A stretch of 64,000 bases of DNA, taken from positions 38,575 through 102,574 of the forward strand of contig JAKSQO010000006.1 of NCBI GenBank assembly GCA_024404095.1, written 5' to 3'. This DNA comes from Clostridia bacterium (lineage in GTDB: Bacteria; Bacillota; Clostridia; Oscillospirales; Acutalibacteraceae). The notes under the pieces are model-generated. The model was not told the origin of the DNA, did not search any database, and saw only the letters and a list, made by a program, of their open reading frames with translations. Below, in pieces: positions 44,416-54,186 of the stretch. The position numbers were made by a program, and so were the translations under genes. How positions within the stretch are numbered: position 1 is the stretch's first letter; every line of letters begins with the position of its first letter.

Positions 44416-46347
44416 ATGTTGAAAAATGTTTATTTCATTCAGGCTAATTCTGTTGTATGCAGCGGCGCGTCTAAAAGTGTTTACCTGCCGTATGCGACGG
44501 GCTGTATAGCCGCATATGCATTTGACGATGAAAGGATTCGCTCGGAGTATAATTTCGGCGGCTTTATCTATACAAGAATGAACCTTGACAAGGCTCTTGA
44601 AAAGCTGGATAACCCTTATGTTGCGGCTTTTTCCTGTACTACATGGAACACAGAATACAACAAAGCTCTCGCTAAAAAGGTAAGAGAAAAATATCCCGAA
44701 TGCATTATAGCTTTCGGCGGTCATAATGTCCCCGCTGAAGGTGTTATGCTTGAGGAGCTTCCGTATGTTGACATCCTTATGCACGGCGAGGGCGAGATTG
44801 TATTTAAACAGCTGCTTGAGGCTTTTCTCGGTGACAGAAGCCTTGCTGATATTTCAAACATTTCCTACCGTGACGGCGATAAAATAGTAAACAATAAGAA
44901 AGAATTTTACGGCTTTTTCGATTTTCCGTCACCGTACACAAGCGGTACCTTTGATTCGATTCTCGGTGACGATTACGATTTTGCCGCTATTTTTGAGACG
45001 AACAGAGGCTGTCCTAATCAGTGTGCATTCTGCGACTGGGGCAAGCTCAGAAGCAAGGTCAGAATGTTCCCGTGGGAGCGGGTTCAGGCTGAGCTTGAAT
45101 GGTTCGGTGCAAACGGAATTGAATATATTTACGGAGCTGACGCCAACTTCGGCCTGTTTGAGAGAGATATTGACATCACCCGAGAGATGATTCGCATACA
45201 CAACGAAACAGGCTGTCCGAAAAAGTTCAAGGTTAACTTCTCCAAGGCACGTCTTGAACAGGTTATGGAGGTTAGCCGACTTATCAGCCACAGCGGTCTC
45301 GGTAAGGCTCAGACACTCTCTTTCCAGAGCCTCAATCCCGAGGTGCTCAAGAATATCGGCAGAAGCAATCTTGACATAAACTATTTCAACAAGCTTATTA
45401 CTTTCTGCAATGAGGAGGATATTCAGACCTATACCGAGCTTATTCTCGGTCTTCCCGGCGAAACGAGGGAGAGCTTTACCGACGGCATCAACACACTTCT
45501 TGTCGGCGGTCAGCATAAGACGCTCAATGTCTATCCCTGTGAGCTTCTTCCGAATTCCATTATGGGAAGTAAGGATTACAGAGATAAATTCGGTCTTAAG
45601 ACAGTTGACGTTCCGTTCATTCTCTACCATTCAAATGAGGACGAGGATGACGCAGGCGTTGTTGAGTATGCTAAGACAATGTGCGAGATGGACTCGATGA
45701 GCAAGGAAGATTTTGTCTATGCATATCTTTTTGCCGTTACAGTTCAGGCTATGCATATGCTCGGCCTTACACGCTTCCTTTCAATCTATCTTTATAAAGA
45801 AAAGAATATTTCTTATAAAAAATTCTATTCATCTCTTATTGATTATGCCGAGAAGACTGACGGAATACTTCACACAGCTTTCAAGTCGATTGCCGACCAT
45901 ATCCGTGATATATATAACGGTGAGTCCTCACTCGGCGAATGTGACCAGCGTTTCGGTTCAATCAACTATGAGATGGACGATCTTCTTTTCCTGCGCTGCA
46001 TCATCAGCTATGATGAGCTGTTCAATGAGCTGTCTGAATTTATTGAAAAGCTTACAGGTAAGGCGAATGACGACGAGATGAAAGAGCTTCTCTCGTATCA
46101 GAAAAAGGTTATCTATCATCCCGAGCGACCTGTTGAAACGATTGAATCAGAATATGATTTTACCACTTATTTCAGAAAATTCCTTTGCGGTGAGCCTGTT
46201 GAACTGACAAAGAGAAAAACTGTTCTTACTGTGCACAATTCGTCTGAAATGACATGGGAAAACTATGCGAGAAATATTCTCTGGTACGGCAGACACAACG
46301 AGCTTTCGGTTTATCTTGCGGACGCTTATAAGCCCGAGCTTAAATAA
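44416..46347 (+). CDS. Cobalamin-binding-type radical SAM protein
   Basis: 643 residues. The second ATG (44416) is ten bases after AAGGAA and preferred over the one at 44407. The N-terminal part (to about 180) is a B12-binding-like Rossmann domain with AFGGHNVPAEG and MHGEGE. The radical SAM core carries TNRGCPNQCAFCDWG (CxxxCxxC), ELILGLPGETRESF and a long helical C terminus. Members act in methylation or ring formation; the substrate here is unknown. First gene of an operon with a zinc-ribbon membrane protein (15 bases) and a PfkB kinase. Confidence 0.85.
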   Translation: MLKNVYFIQANSVVCSGASKSVYLPYATGCIAAYAFDDERIRSEYNFGGFIYTRMNLDKALEKLDNPYVAAFSCTTWNTEYNKALAKKVREKYPECIIAFGGHNVPAEGVMLEELPYVDILMHGEGEIVFKQLLEAFLGDRSLADISNISYRDGDKIVNNKKEFYGFFDFPSPYTSGTFDSILGDDYDFAAIFETNRGCPNQCAFCDWGKLRSKVRMFPWERVQAELEWFGANGIEYIYGADANFGLFERDIDITREMIRIHNETGCPKKFKVNFSKARLEQVMEVSRLISHSGLGKAQTLSFQSLNPEVLKNIGRSNLDINYFNKLITFCNEEDIQTYTELILGLPGETRESFTDGINTLLVGGQHKTLNVYPCELLPNSIMGSKDYRDKFGLKTVDVPFILYHSNEDEDDAGVVEYAKTMCEMDSMSKEDFVYAYLFAVTVQAMHMLGLTRFLSIYLYKEKNISYKKFYSSLIDYAEKTDGILHTAFKSIADHIRDIYNGESSLGECDQRFGSINYEMDDLLFLRCIISYDELFNELSEFIEKLTGKANDDEMKELLSYQKKVIYHPERPVETIESEYDFTTYFRKFLCGEPVELTKRKTVLTVHNSSEMTWENYARNILWYGRHNELSVYLADAYKPELK

Positions 46348-46362
46348 TCGGAGGATTTTACT

Positions 46363-47238
46363 ATGGCTGATTATTGCAGTAAATGCGGTAAAGCTCTTAA
46401 TAAAAACTCAAAAAGATGTCCCGACTGCGGAACGAAGAACGATGTCAAGCGTAAATCTCACGCACCTTTAATCATCTGCATTCTTCTCGTGCTTGCGCTT
46501 GCCGCCGCTGGTGTGTATTATTTCGGAATACAGAAGCACAGGCTGCCGTTGGTTCAGGAAAAAACTGAGCCGACGACGGAAACTCAAAGTGCTGCTGCAA
46601 TCGAAAATTCCGAGCTTGCAAAGCTTGTCAGAGAAAGCAAGGTTCCGTCACATATCAATGCTCATGATAAGGAAATGCTTAAAAATATGATTGCTTCAGC
46701 TCAGTCGCTTTCCTATGCCGAAATCAGCGAAGAGCAGTTCAGCAACAGAATTTCAGGCATTGTCGGAGCTGAGATAAAGCCCGACGAAAACGCGTTTATG
46801 GAATATGTTGCCGAGGACAGGGATTTTTATTATGTTGACGCAGGCGGCGAGGACGGACAGATGTATCTTGTTTTCGGCAAGAAAAACAGGAATATGTATA
46901 TTCTCAGCGAGCTTAAAAACGGATACTGGATGACTGAAAATGTCGAAAAGGAGCTTGTAGCAGACAGATTCAGCGGTGCGGAACAGGAGAAAGCCGAAGA
47001 GCATTATGTTCTGGGAAAAACAGGCGAAACTGTCTTTTACGGAATAACTGTCGGCGACTGGTGTTTCTATTATAATGATGAGGGAAATCTTTTCCTCTGT
47101 ATGAACAATGCTGACGAGTCGGATCCGCTTTTCTTTAACGCAGATTATCAATCAATGGAGCCTTTTGCGGGACAGCTTGTTTTTCAGACTGTTCTTGACA
47201 ATATAGAAAGCAAATACTCAGTTAAACTTGAATTCTGA
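46363..47238 (+). CDS. Zinc-ribbon membrane-anchored protein
   Basis: 291 residues. A zinc ribbon (Cys5, Cys8, Cys19, Cys22) lies at the N terminus, a membrane segment at about 34-54, a Thr/Glu-rich linker, and an outer domain of about 200 residues rich in acidic and aromatic residues. Zinc-ribbon-plus-anchor proteins are common in Firmicutes and mostly uncharacterised. It sits between the radical SAM and the sugar kinase genes, 15 bases from each. Confidence 0.8.
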   Translation: MADYCSKCGKALNKNSKRCPDCGTKNDVKRKSHAPLIICILLVLALAAAGVYYFGIQKHRLPLVQEKTEPTTETQSAAAIENSELAKLVRESKVPSHINAHDKEMLKNMIASAQSLSYAEISEEQFSNRISGIVGAEIKPDENAFMEYVAEDRDFYYVDAGGEDGQMYLVFGKKNRNMYILSELKNGYWMTENVEKELVADRFSGAEQEKAEEHYVLGKTGETVFYGITVGDWCFYYNDEGNLFLCMNNADESDPLFFNADYQSMEPFAGQLVFQTVLDNIESKYSVKLEF

Positions 47239-47252
47239 TAAGGAGAATTGAA

Positions 47253-48149
47253 ATGAAACATTATGAGTCTATCATAATCGGTCACGTAACAATGGACCAT
47301 GACACCGATTATCTCGGCAATGAAACAACTGCAATCGGCGGTGCTGTTATCTATTCCTCTGCATCGGCTTACGCGCTCGGACATAAGGTTGCCGCTGTTA
47401 CCAAAATCAATCCTGCTGATAAGGAAAGACTTACTTATTTTACCATTCCCGGGGAGGATCTATATGCCATTGAGGCTGAGTCGTCCTGCACAATGGAAAA
47501 TCAGTATTTCACAGCTGACAAGGAGCGCAGAAAGTGTGCCTGTGCAAGCGTAGGTACACCGTTCACTATTGACGATATTCCCGAGGGCATTGACGCTGAG
47601 GTTTATCATTTTGCAGGTCTTCTTTACGGTGATTTCACAAGCGAGATGATTAAGGATGCCGCAAAGCTCGGCAAGGTTGCCGTTGACGTTCAGGCGCTTC
47701 TCCGCCACGTAAATCTTGAAGATCATTCGATGTTCTTTGAGGATTGGGCAGACAAGAAAGAGGTTCTTCCTTATATTGATTTTCTCAAGACAGACGCAGC
47801 TGAAGCTGAGATTCTGACAGGACTTTCAGACAGATACGAGGCTGCAAAGCTTCTTTACTCATGGGGTGCGAAGGAAGTTATCATTACACATAATACAGAA
47901 GTAATTGTATATGACGGTAAGGATTTCTGCGCAGTTCCCATCCGTGCAAGAAACTTAAGCGGCAGAACAGGCAGAGGCGACACAACCTTTGCGGCATATT
48001 ACACCGAAAGACTTACACATTCAATCAAGGACTCACTTCTATACGCAACAGCAACTGTTTCCAATAAAATGGAAACACCCGGCCCGTACAAAGCAACGAG
48101 AGCGGATGTTGAAAAGTATATTGATGAATTCTATGCTGATGTGAAATAA
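47253..48149 (+). CDS. PfkB-family carbohydrate kinase
   Basis: 298 residues. The ribokinase-type fold is shown by GGAVIYSSASAYALGHKVAAV near the start and RNLSGRTGRGDTTFAAY near residue 240, which carries the anion hole and catalytic Asp. The first half lacks the usual substrate-lid motif, so the sugar or nucleoside cannot be named. AAGGAG precedes the ATG. Last gene of the operon, before a strong terminator. Confidence 0.88.
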   Translation: MKHYESIIIGHVTMDHDTDYLGNETTAIGGAVIYSSASAYALGHKVAAVTKINPADKERLTYFTIPGEDLYAIEAESSCTMENQYFTADKERRKCACASVGTPFTIDDIPEGIDAEVYHFAGLLYGDFTSEMIKDAAKLGKVAVDVQALLRHVNLEDHSMFFEDWADKKEVLPYIDFLKTDAAEAEILTGLSDRYEAAKLLYSWGAKEVIITHNTEVIVYDGKDFCAVPIRARNLSGRTGRGDTTFAAYYTERLTHSIKDSLLYATATVSNKMETPGPYKATRADVEKYIDEFYADVK

Positions 48150-48160
48150 GATATCAAAAA

Positions 48161-48209
48161 AGGGATTTAAGGTTTGTATCTGAGCTTCAGATAACCTTAA
48201 ATCCCTTTT
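48161..48209. terminator. Long bidirectional terminator
   Basis: AGGGATTTAAGGTT (48161-48174) pairs with AACCTTAAATCCCT (48193-48206), with an inner stem, then TTTT; A-run on the other side. It serves the PfkB operon and the convergent PHP gene. Confidence 0.85.
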
Positions 48210-48222
48210 GTATTATTTTGAT

Positions 48223-49590
48223 TTAGTGGAAGATTTTATCAATGATAAGCTTTACAAGAACGAAGATTCTGAGAGAAGTAAACTTGTGCCAGAAGTTGCC
48301 GAGCTTAGCCTTGAATGATGTGTCGGGCTGATACTGAAGCGGCTCTGTGCCGTCATCAATAACGAGTGCCTGTGAAAGTGTAAGTCCGCCTTCGCCGAGG
48401 AGCTGACATCTGATATAGAGGAAATCCTCTGCGCCGTCAATCTTGTCAAGGTCAAGTACATAAGTTGTTTCATCTGATGAACTCTTGATATCCTGACTTG
48501 CGATTACGTTTCCGTTTGCTACCCACTGAATGTTGTAGCAGTCCTTAGCCTTGATTGTAACCTTGTGACCGTCAACAGTAAGCTGTGTGAATGCAGGAAT
48601 CGGAAGGTCGGAGTTTACTGCATCAAGGTTTTCAGCAGGTCCGAACTTGTCATTAGCACGGATAATTCTTGTAACGCAGAAGAATGCGCCGTTTTCCATT
48701 GTCTTCTTGATGTTTTCAACGTTGTTTTCTTCCATCATGAAAACAGAGTAAGATGAGTCTATATGTCTGTAAACGTGAGCATCGTTGTTTGAAAATGCGA
48801 TTACGTTCTTGCCGTAGGGGAGAGTTTCCATAAGTACGTTATCCCACAGAATACGGTCATAGGGTGTAACTCCGTTTCTTTCGTTAAATACTTCCATACC
48901 GAGGCAGGAATCGTACTTAAGAATGATATCTGAAAAATATTTTACATTGTCGGGGTCTGAAACAACAGAGATATCTCTGTTTGACTGAAGCCAGTCACCG
49001 GGATGATTGATGAAAGAAATACCGTTCGCTTTATCGGTGAGCTTTACTGCGCCCTCGTGGTCATTTTCAAAGCCGAGATGATTTGTGCCGACATTGTCGG
49101 GAAGGAACATACCGTTAACGTGACACTTGGTAAGTGTAAGACCGTTAAGCTCGTTTCCGCCTGAAACGCAGGTCATGCCGTAGCCTCGTGCTTCACCGTT
49201 TACAGGATATGTACCTGTTGTGATACCCTCAAACTCTTCATCGGTAAGGATTGTTGTCTTGTTGCCGATGATGTACTGATAGAGGTAGAGAGGAATGTGA
49301 TGCTGTTTCTGATTCCAGTCACGACCTGTGATTGCGTGGTCTGTCATTGCAAGGAAATCATAACCCTGATTGTAATGATTGATAATCATTTCATTGTAAT
49401 CCATATCAGCGTCGCTGATAGTTGAATGTGTATGAAGATTGCCCTTGTATGCGCCCCACGCGCCGTCACCGCTCCAGATAACATCCTCGTACGGGGACTT
49501 GATTACATAGTCTGATTTTGCCGACGGCATTACAGCAAAAGCTGAAAGCATAAAAATAACCGCCAGAAGAACTGATAAAATCTTTTTCAT
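48223..49590 (-). CDS. Exported PHP-domain phosphoesterase-like protein
   Basis: 455 residues from the ATG behind AAGGAG; the open frame upstream runs into the tRNA and is not coding. Residues 1-24 are a signal peptide (MKKILSVLLAVIFMLSAFAV). The PHP metal site is seen as NLHTHSTISD, AMTDHAIT, a HPGDW motif and SNNDAHVYRH. A beta-domain and a basic, hydrophobic C-terminal stretch follow, which may anchor the protein. Exported PHP proteins are thought to cleave phosphoesters; the substrate is unknown. Confidence 0.85.
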   Translation of the reverse strand: MKKILSVLLAVIFMLSAFAVMPSAKSDYVIKSPYEDVIWSGDGAWGAYKGNLHTHSTISDADMDYNEMIINHYNQGYDFLAMTDHAITGRDWNQKQHHIPLYLYQYIIGNKTTILTDEEFEGITTGTYPVNGEARGYGMTCVSGGNELNGLTLTKCHVNGMFLPDNVGTNHLGFENDHEGAVKLTDKANGISFINHPGDWLQSNRDISVVSDPDNVKYFSDIILKYDSCLGMEVFNERNGVTPYDRILWDNVLMETLPYGKNVIAFSNNDAHVYRHIDSSYSVFMMEENNVENIKKTMENGAFFCVTRIIRANDKFGPAENLDAVNSDLPIPAFTQLTVDGHKVTIKAKDCYNIQWVANGNVIASQDIKSSSDETTYVLDLDKIDGAEDFLYIRCQLLGEGGLTLSQALVIDDGTEPLQYQPDTSFKAKLGNFWHKFTSLRIFVLVKLIIDKIFH

Positions 49591-49617
49591 TTTGTCGTGC
49601 TCCTTTTGTATAGAATT

Positions 49618-49647
49618 AAAGAGGACAGCTGGAGAACTGCCCTCTTT
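49618..49647 (-). terminator. Terminator after tRNA-Leu
   Basis: AAAGAGGACAG (49618-49628) and CTGCCCTCTTT (49637-49647) form a stem with one mismatch directly after the tRNA; the minus strand ends in CTCTTTAATT. Confidence 0.75.
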
Positions 49648-49648
49648 A

Positions 49649-49735
49649 TGGTGCCGGTGACCGGGGTCGAACCGGTACGGTATCGCTACCACTGGATTTT
49701 GAGTCCAGCACGTCTGCCAATTCCATCACACCGGC
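49649..49735 (-). tRNA. tRNA-Leu (anticodon CAA), CCA encoded
   Basis: 87 bases including CCA. Acceptor GCCGGTG pairs with CACCGGC, the T-arm is GGTTCGACCCC-like, and the anticodon loop CTCAAAA gives CAA, reading UUG. The variable arm is long, as in tRNA-Leu. Confidence 0.95.
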
Positions 49736-49885
49736 AAATAACAGTTGGTATTATACATTAAGAAACAATAAAAATCAATAGTTTTTTAAAATATTGTTAA
49801 AATACGCATAACGAAACCCCGATAAGTTGCAAATTTTCAAAAAAGTGGTATTATAATTACATTATTAAAGTGAAAAGGCGATAGT

Positions 49886-50710
49886 ATGAGTTTTAATTTC
49901 AGATGTCCCGTTTGCGGTGGGCTGCTCGAAAAATGTGACAGAGCATTAAAATGTAAAAATAATCATTGCTTTGACCTTGCAAAGCAGGGCTATGTAAATC
50001 TGCTTCAGTCGCAGAAATCATCTAAAAAACGTCACGGCGACGATGCGCTTATGGTACAGGCGAGAAAAGATTTCCTTGAAAAAGGATATTATTCACTTCT
50101 TTGCAATGGCATAATTGAAATGATTTCAAAATACAGCAAGCCTGAAATGACTGTTGCCGACCTCGGATGCGGTGAGTGCTGGTATACAGCTAATATATAT
50201 AACAGTTTGTCTGAACAGGGGATAAATGCAGAAATCTGTGGAATTGATATATCCAAGCAGGCTCTGATTTACGGCGCGAAGCGATGCTCGGAGCTTCATC
50301 TTGCTGTTGCAAGCACGGCTGAGCTGCCACTTGCGGATAATTCCTGCGATATTGTCATAAGCGTATTTGCTCCATGCTCCGAAAATGAAATACACCGTGT
50401 TCTGAAAAGCGACGGCGTTTGGATAAAGGCTTTTCCGCTTGAACGTCATCTGATGGGTCTGAAGGCGGCAATTTACGATGTGCCTTATGAAAATAAGGTT
50501 AACCGCAATGCGCCCGAAGGCTTTTCGGTGGGTGATTATACTGAGATTAAAGAAACGATATGTATTGAAAATTCCGAAGACATAATGAATTTGTTTAAAA
50601 TGACACCGTATTATTATAAAACAGGGGAGAGCGACCAGCAGAAAATTGCATCTCTGAACATTCTTGAAACTGAAATCGAGTTCGGAATCGGCGCGTTTTG
50701 CAAGGTATAA
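49886..50710 (+). CDS. rlmA: 23S rRNA (guanine-N1)-methyltransferase, RlmA type
   Basis: 274 residues. A zinc site of Cys7, Cys10, Cys23 and His27 starts the protein, followed by the family motif FDLAKQGYVNLL and a Rossmann SAM domain with VADLGCGECWYT. RlmA-type enzymes methylate G745 or G748 of 23S rRNA helix 35 and can affect macrolide binding; which guanine is not predictable by eye. AAAGGCG precedes the ATG. Monocistronic. Confidence 0.9.
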   Translation: MSFNFRCPVCGGLLEKCDRALKCKNNHCFDLAKQGYVNLLQSQKSSKKRHGDDALMVQARKDFLEKGYYSLLCNGIIEMISKYSKPEMTVADLGCGECWYTANIYNSLSEQGINAEICGIDISKQALIYGAKRCSELHLAVASTAELPLADNSCDIVISVFAPCSENEIHRVLKSDGVWIKAFPLERHLMGLKAAIYDVPYENKVNRNAPEGFSVGDYTEIKETICIENSEDIMNLFKMTPYYYKTGESDQQKIASLNILETEIEFGIGAFCKV

Positions 50711-50732
50711 TTTAAAAAATTGAAAAAAATGG

Positions 50733-50761
50733 TTGTTTTTATATACATTCTATTGTATAAT
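50733..50761 (+). promoter_or_regulatory. Sigma-A promoter for the sugar-kinase/GH4 operon
   Basis: TTGTTT (50733-50738), 17-base spacer, perfect TATAAT (50756-50761), giving a leader of about 70 bases. Confidence 0.65.
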
Positions 50762-50838
50762 ACTAACGTGCATAAGTGCGTACAAAGAAAAATGTGCGTT
50801 CTTTAGGATTAGTGATAAAGACAAAAGGAGTTAGTACA

Positions 50839-51777
50839 TTGAGTTATTACATTGGCATTGACGGCGGCGGTACAAAAACCGCATATGCCCTTTTTGACGA
50901 AGAAAAGAATATGGTTGCAATGGTCAAAGGACCGGGCAGCAATCACGAAAATATGGAAGGCAGCTTCGATGAAGCGGCTGACATTATCTGGGCAGGAATC
51001 AAGTCTCTGCTTAAGGAGGCTAACATCACACTTCACGATGTTAAGTTTACACTTATGGGTCTTGCAGGTATTGATCATCCTTTCCAGCACGATGAAATGC
51101 AGAAGAGACTTCTCGACTACGGTCTTGAGGACTTTGAAATCTTTAATGACGGATTTATCGTTGTAAAGGCAGGCTCAACGGGTGCGGCTGCAATCGGTTA
51201 TAACTGCGGTACAGGCACCTGCTGTAATTCAATTGACAGCGAAGGCAAAATGCTTCAGCTCGCAGGCCTCGGCGATTTCTCGGGCGATATGGGCAACGGT
51301 CACTGGATTGCAATGCAGACTTATAAGATGGTTTACGATGATGTTTATCTCGGACTTCGCAAGACTGCTGTTACAAAGATGGTATTTGACGAGTATAATC
51401 TCGCTTCAAAGGAAGAGTTTCTTGCGCTTGTTTCAAAGTTTGAGGAGGATGATGCAGATACATTTATCATGCGTCTTATCGACTTCTTCTTTGATGCTGC
51501 AAAGCTCAGCGATAAAGTCGTACTTGACGTTATCGACATGATGGCAGAGAGAGGTGCGGCTCTTATTTCAGCTCACCTCAACACCCTTAACTTTGCTGAC
51601 GAGACAGTTGAAGTTGTTCTTTCGGGTTCAATTCATACAAAGCTTCCTTCGGAAATATATATCAATGCCCTTATGAGAAAGGCTGAGGATATGAGCGGAA
51701 GAAAGCTTAAGTTCATCAAGCTTGATAAGCCGCCTGTTACAGGCTGCGTAAACTGGATTTTCCAGCAGTATAAATAA
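50839..51777 (+). CDS. BadF/BcrA-type ATPase, probable N-acetylglucosamine kinase
   Basis: 312 residues from a TTG start behind AAAGGAG; the frame is open upstream but without a better site. GIDGGGTKTAYALFD holds the phosphate-1 motif of the ASKHA fold, NDGFIVVKAGS the catalytic-type Asp and GYNCGTGTCCN the phosphate-2 motif. This group includes N-acetylglucosamine and glucosamine kinases. It lies 25 bases before a GH4 6-phospho-glycosidase gene, which suggests joint use of imported disaccharides or amino sugars. Confidence 0.82.
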   Translation: MSYYIGIDGGGTKTAYALFDEEKNMVAMVKGPGSNHENMEGSFDEAADIIWAGIKSLLKEANITLHDVKFTLMGLAGIDHPFQHDEMQKRLLDYGLEDFEIFNDGFIVVKAGSTGAAAIGYNCGTGTCCNSIDSEGKMLQLAGLGDFSGDMGNGHWIAMQTYKMVYDDVYLGLRKTAVTKMVFDEYNLASKEEFLALVSKFEEDDADTFIMRLIDFFFDAAKLSDKVVLDVIDMMAERGAALISAHLNTLNFADETVEVVLSGSIHTKLPSEIYINALMRKAEDMSGRKLKFIKLDKPPVTGCVNWIFQQYK

Positions 51778-51802
51778 TTTTTACATAGAGAGGGTCTTTT
51801 AA

Positions 51803-53089
51803 ATGAAAGAAATTACAGTAGCCGTTATCGGTTCAGGCAGTACATACTGCCCCGAGCTTGTAGACGGATTCCTTAAGGCTTCTGATTCTTTGAAGCTTAA
51901 GAAGATATCCTTTATGGATATTGATGAGAGAAAACGCACGATTGTTGGCAATCTCTGCGTTCGTATGCTTGAAAAAGCCAAGGTAGATTGCGAAGTTGTT
52001 ATGACAGACGACCTCGACCTCGCTCTTCAGGGAGCAGATTTCGTTGTTACTCAGATTCGTGTTGGTAAGCTTCCCGCACGTCACCTTGACGAAAGTATTC
52101 CTAAGAAGTATGACCTTATCGGTCAGGAGACAACAGGTATCGGCGGTATGTTCAAGGCACTCCGTACAATCCCCGTTATCAAGCATATCTGTGACAGAAT
52201 TGAAGCTATCTGCCCCGATGCATGGCTTATCAACTTCACAAATCCCTCAGGTATCATTACTGAGTTCGTTCTCAATCATACAAATGTTAAGAACATCGGT
52301 CTTTGCAATGTTCCCATTGATATGCTTGATGACGTTAAGGAAATCACAGGCGATGATGTTGATATCACATATGTAGGTCTTAACCACCTCAGCTGGATTA
52401 CTTCAATCAAGAAGGACGGCAAGGACATTCTCGGTGATCTCATTGAGTCAGGCTTCTCACCGAAGGTTATGGCCAATATCAAGGATGACGGCTTTGATCT
52501 CGACTGTCTCAGAGCTGTTCACGGTATTCCTTCATCATATCTCCAGTATTATTACTGCCGTCAGGCTAAGCTTGATCATCAGAAGGCTGATGAAAAGACA
52601 AGAGCTCAGGTCTGCATGGAGATTGAGGAACAGCTTCTTGAAATGTATAAGGATGAGACAATCTGCACAAAGCCTGCACTGCTTGACAAGCGCGGCGGTC
52701 ACAAGTATTCACTTGCAGCTGTTTCACTTATCAACTCACTTGCAAATGATGTAAACGACGTTCAGGTTGTTAATGTAAAGAATAACGGCACTCTTGATTT
52801 CCTTGATGATGACGATGTTATTGAAGCTCCCTGCGTAATCGGCAAGGACGGCGCAAAGCCCATCAAGGTTGAAAACTTTGACAACAGACACATCATGGGT
52901 CTTGTACGTGTTGTTAAGGCTTATGAGAAGTACACAGTTGAGGCTGCTGTTACAGGTAACGAGGACGCAGCAATCAAGGGTCTTCTTATCCATCCGCTTG
53001 TTGGTGACTGGGAAAAGGCAACAAAGTGTTTTGCAGAGCTTAAGGAAGCTCACAAGGCATTCCTTCCCGAGTTCTATCCCGAAGCATAA
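51803..53089 (+). CDS. Glycoside hydrolase family 4 (6-phospho-beta-glucosidase type)
   Basis: 428 residues. NAD-binding VIGSGSTYCPELVDG starts the protein; NFTNPSGIITE and LCNVP carry the metal-site Asn and Cys, and VGLNHLSW the metal-site His. GH4 enzymes use NAD and Mn for an oxidation-elimination mechanism on phosphorylated sugars. The 6-phospho-beta-glucosidase branch fits best, with alpha-type substrates less likely. GAGAGGG precedes the ATG. Codon choice is strongly biased, suggesting high expression. Second gene of the operon. Confidence 0.92.
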   Translation: MKEITVAVIGSGSTYCPELVDGFLKASDSLKLKKISFMDIDERKRTIVGNLCVRMLEKAKVDCEVVMTDDLDLALQGADFVVTQIRVGKLPARHLDESIPKKYDLIGQETTGIGGMFKALRTIPVIKHICDRIEAICPDAWLINFTNPSGIITEFVLNHTNVKNIGLCNVPIDMLDDVKEITGDDVDITYVGLNHLSWITSIKKDGKDILGDLIESGFSPKVMANIKDDGFDLDCLRAVHGIPSSYLQYYYCRQAKLDHQKADEKTRAQVCMEIEEQLLEMYKDETICTKPALLDKRGGHKYSLAAVSLINSLANDVNDVQVVNVKNNGTLDFLDDDDVIEAPCVIGKDGAKPIKVENFDNRHIMGLVRVVKAYEKYTVEAAVTGNEDAAIKGLLIHPLVGDWEKATKCFAELKEAHKAFLPEFYPEA

Positions 53090-53105
53090 TCAAATTATAA
53101 ATAAT

Positions 53106-53134
53106 AAAGGACGGTGCGATGCATCGTCCTTTTT
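53106..53134 (+). terminator. Intrinsic terminator after the GH4 gene
   Basis: AAAGGACG (53106-53113) pairs with CGTCCTTT (53125-53132), followed by TT. The inner GTGCGATGCAT part folds further. Confidence 0.8.
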
Positions 53135-53170
53135 CGTTAAAGGGGCTGTTGTATTGACAGCCTCATAATT

Positions 53171-54139
53171 TTAATACTTGAAGTCTGTAAATGTCTCTGT
53201 GCTGATAAGGTTGTCAGCCTTGAGGTCGCCGATAACTGCAATGCTTGCGCTGATATTTGCGGAAGCGGAGAACTCAGCCTTAACAAGTCTGCCTGTCTTT
53301 GAATCAATCTTTGCGTAAACATATCCGTCATGGTAAACCATATTGATTGACTTGATGCCCGGGAGCATATCCTTTGCATCGTTTGCGTCAATAACAGACA
53401 TTACGCGGCCGTATTTGCTTGCTTCGCCCTTTGCGGGATTTGTTTCCGTGCCGAGCTTAAGGGTGATTTCATAGTACTGACCGTTCGGCTTGAGTACAGC
53501 GGATTCAACATCAGCCTCACGGAGCTTACTTGACCAGGAATAACCTGCCGCAGGGAAATCGTCAACAATTTTTGAATCGCCCTTCTGAGCTGTTGTTACC
53601 TTGTTCTGTGCAATAACCTTTGAAACAACTGACGGAAGATTGTCTCCGCCTTTTCTTACGAATGTCTTTTTATAGCCGACCTTTGAAGCTTTGGCGTTAT
53701 TCAGAGCGTTATTGCAGTAGCTGATAATTTCAGACTTTGACTGAGGAACATCGCTCTTTTCTGCTGAGCCCTTATCCGCTGCCCCTTTATCGGCAACGGG
53801 AGCTGACGGAGTGCTTTCGGGTGTGGAGCTGTCAACATTGTAGTTCTGTGAGGAGGAAGTATCGCTTCCTGTATCTGTGCTTTCGGTTGGGGGTGTGATT
53901 TCGGCAGGAGCTGAAGGCTCACTTGAAACGCCATCTGAAACAACAGTTCCGCTTGATGTGGTTCCTGAGTATGACGGCTTTGCCGATGCAATGGCTTTAC
54001 TTGCTTCAGCGATTGAATTCATTGATGAAGAAATAGCTCCGCAGGCAATTGCAGAACATACAACAGCGGCAACAGCCTTAGTGATTGTATTTTTCAGATT
54101 GATGTCCACAGGCTTCTTTTCTTTATTATCTTTGCTCAT
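53171..54139 (-). CDS. Exported or membrane-anchored protein with Ser/Thr/Pro-rich linker
   Basis: 322 residues. After a charged start, a hydrophobic segment at about 17-42 (small residues and two Cys, no lipobox) should anchor or export the protein. Residues 50-130 are a low-complexity linker rich in Ser, Thr, Pro and Glu. The C-terminal 190 residues form a mixed domain ending in strands such as GYVYAKIDSKTGRLVKAEF, which recalls exported beta-domains that bind a ligand. I do not recognise the family. Confidence 0.75.
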   Translation of the reverse strand: MSKDNKEKKPVDINLKNTITKAVAAVVCSAIACGAISSSMNSIAEASKAIASAKPSYSGTTSSGTVVSDGVSSEPSAPAEITPPTESTDTGSDTSSSQNYNVDSSTPESTPSAPVADKGAADKGSAEKSDVPQSKSEIISYCNNALNNAKASKVGYKKTFVRKGGDNLPSVVSKVIAQNKVTTAQKGDSKIVDDFPAAGYSWSSKLREADVESAVLKPNGQYYEITLKLGTETNPAKGEASKYGRVMSVIDANDAKDMLPGIKSINMVYHDGYVYAKIDSKTGRLVKAEFSASANISASIAVIGDLKADNLISTETFTDFKY

Positions 54140-54186
54140 TATTTTACCTCCGTTTTTGAATGATGTCTTGAAATTTTGCTGATAAT

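Noticed and set aside
49591..49692. N-terminal extension of the PHP protein into the tRNA gene
   Set aside because: It would be translated from tRNA-Leu and its terminator; signal peptide and ribosome site mark 49590 as the start.
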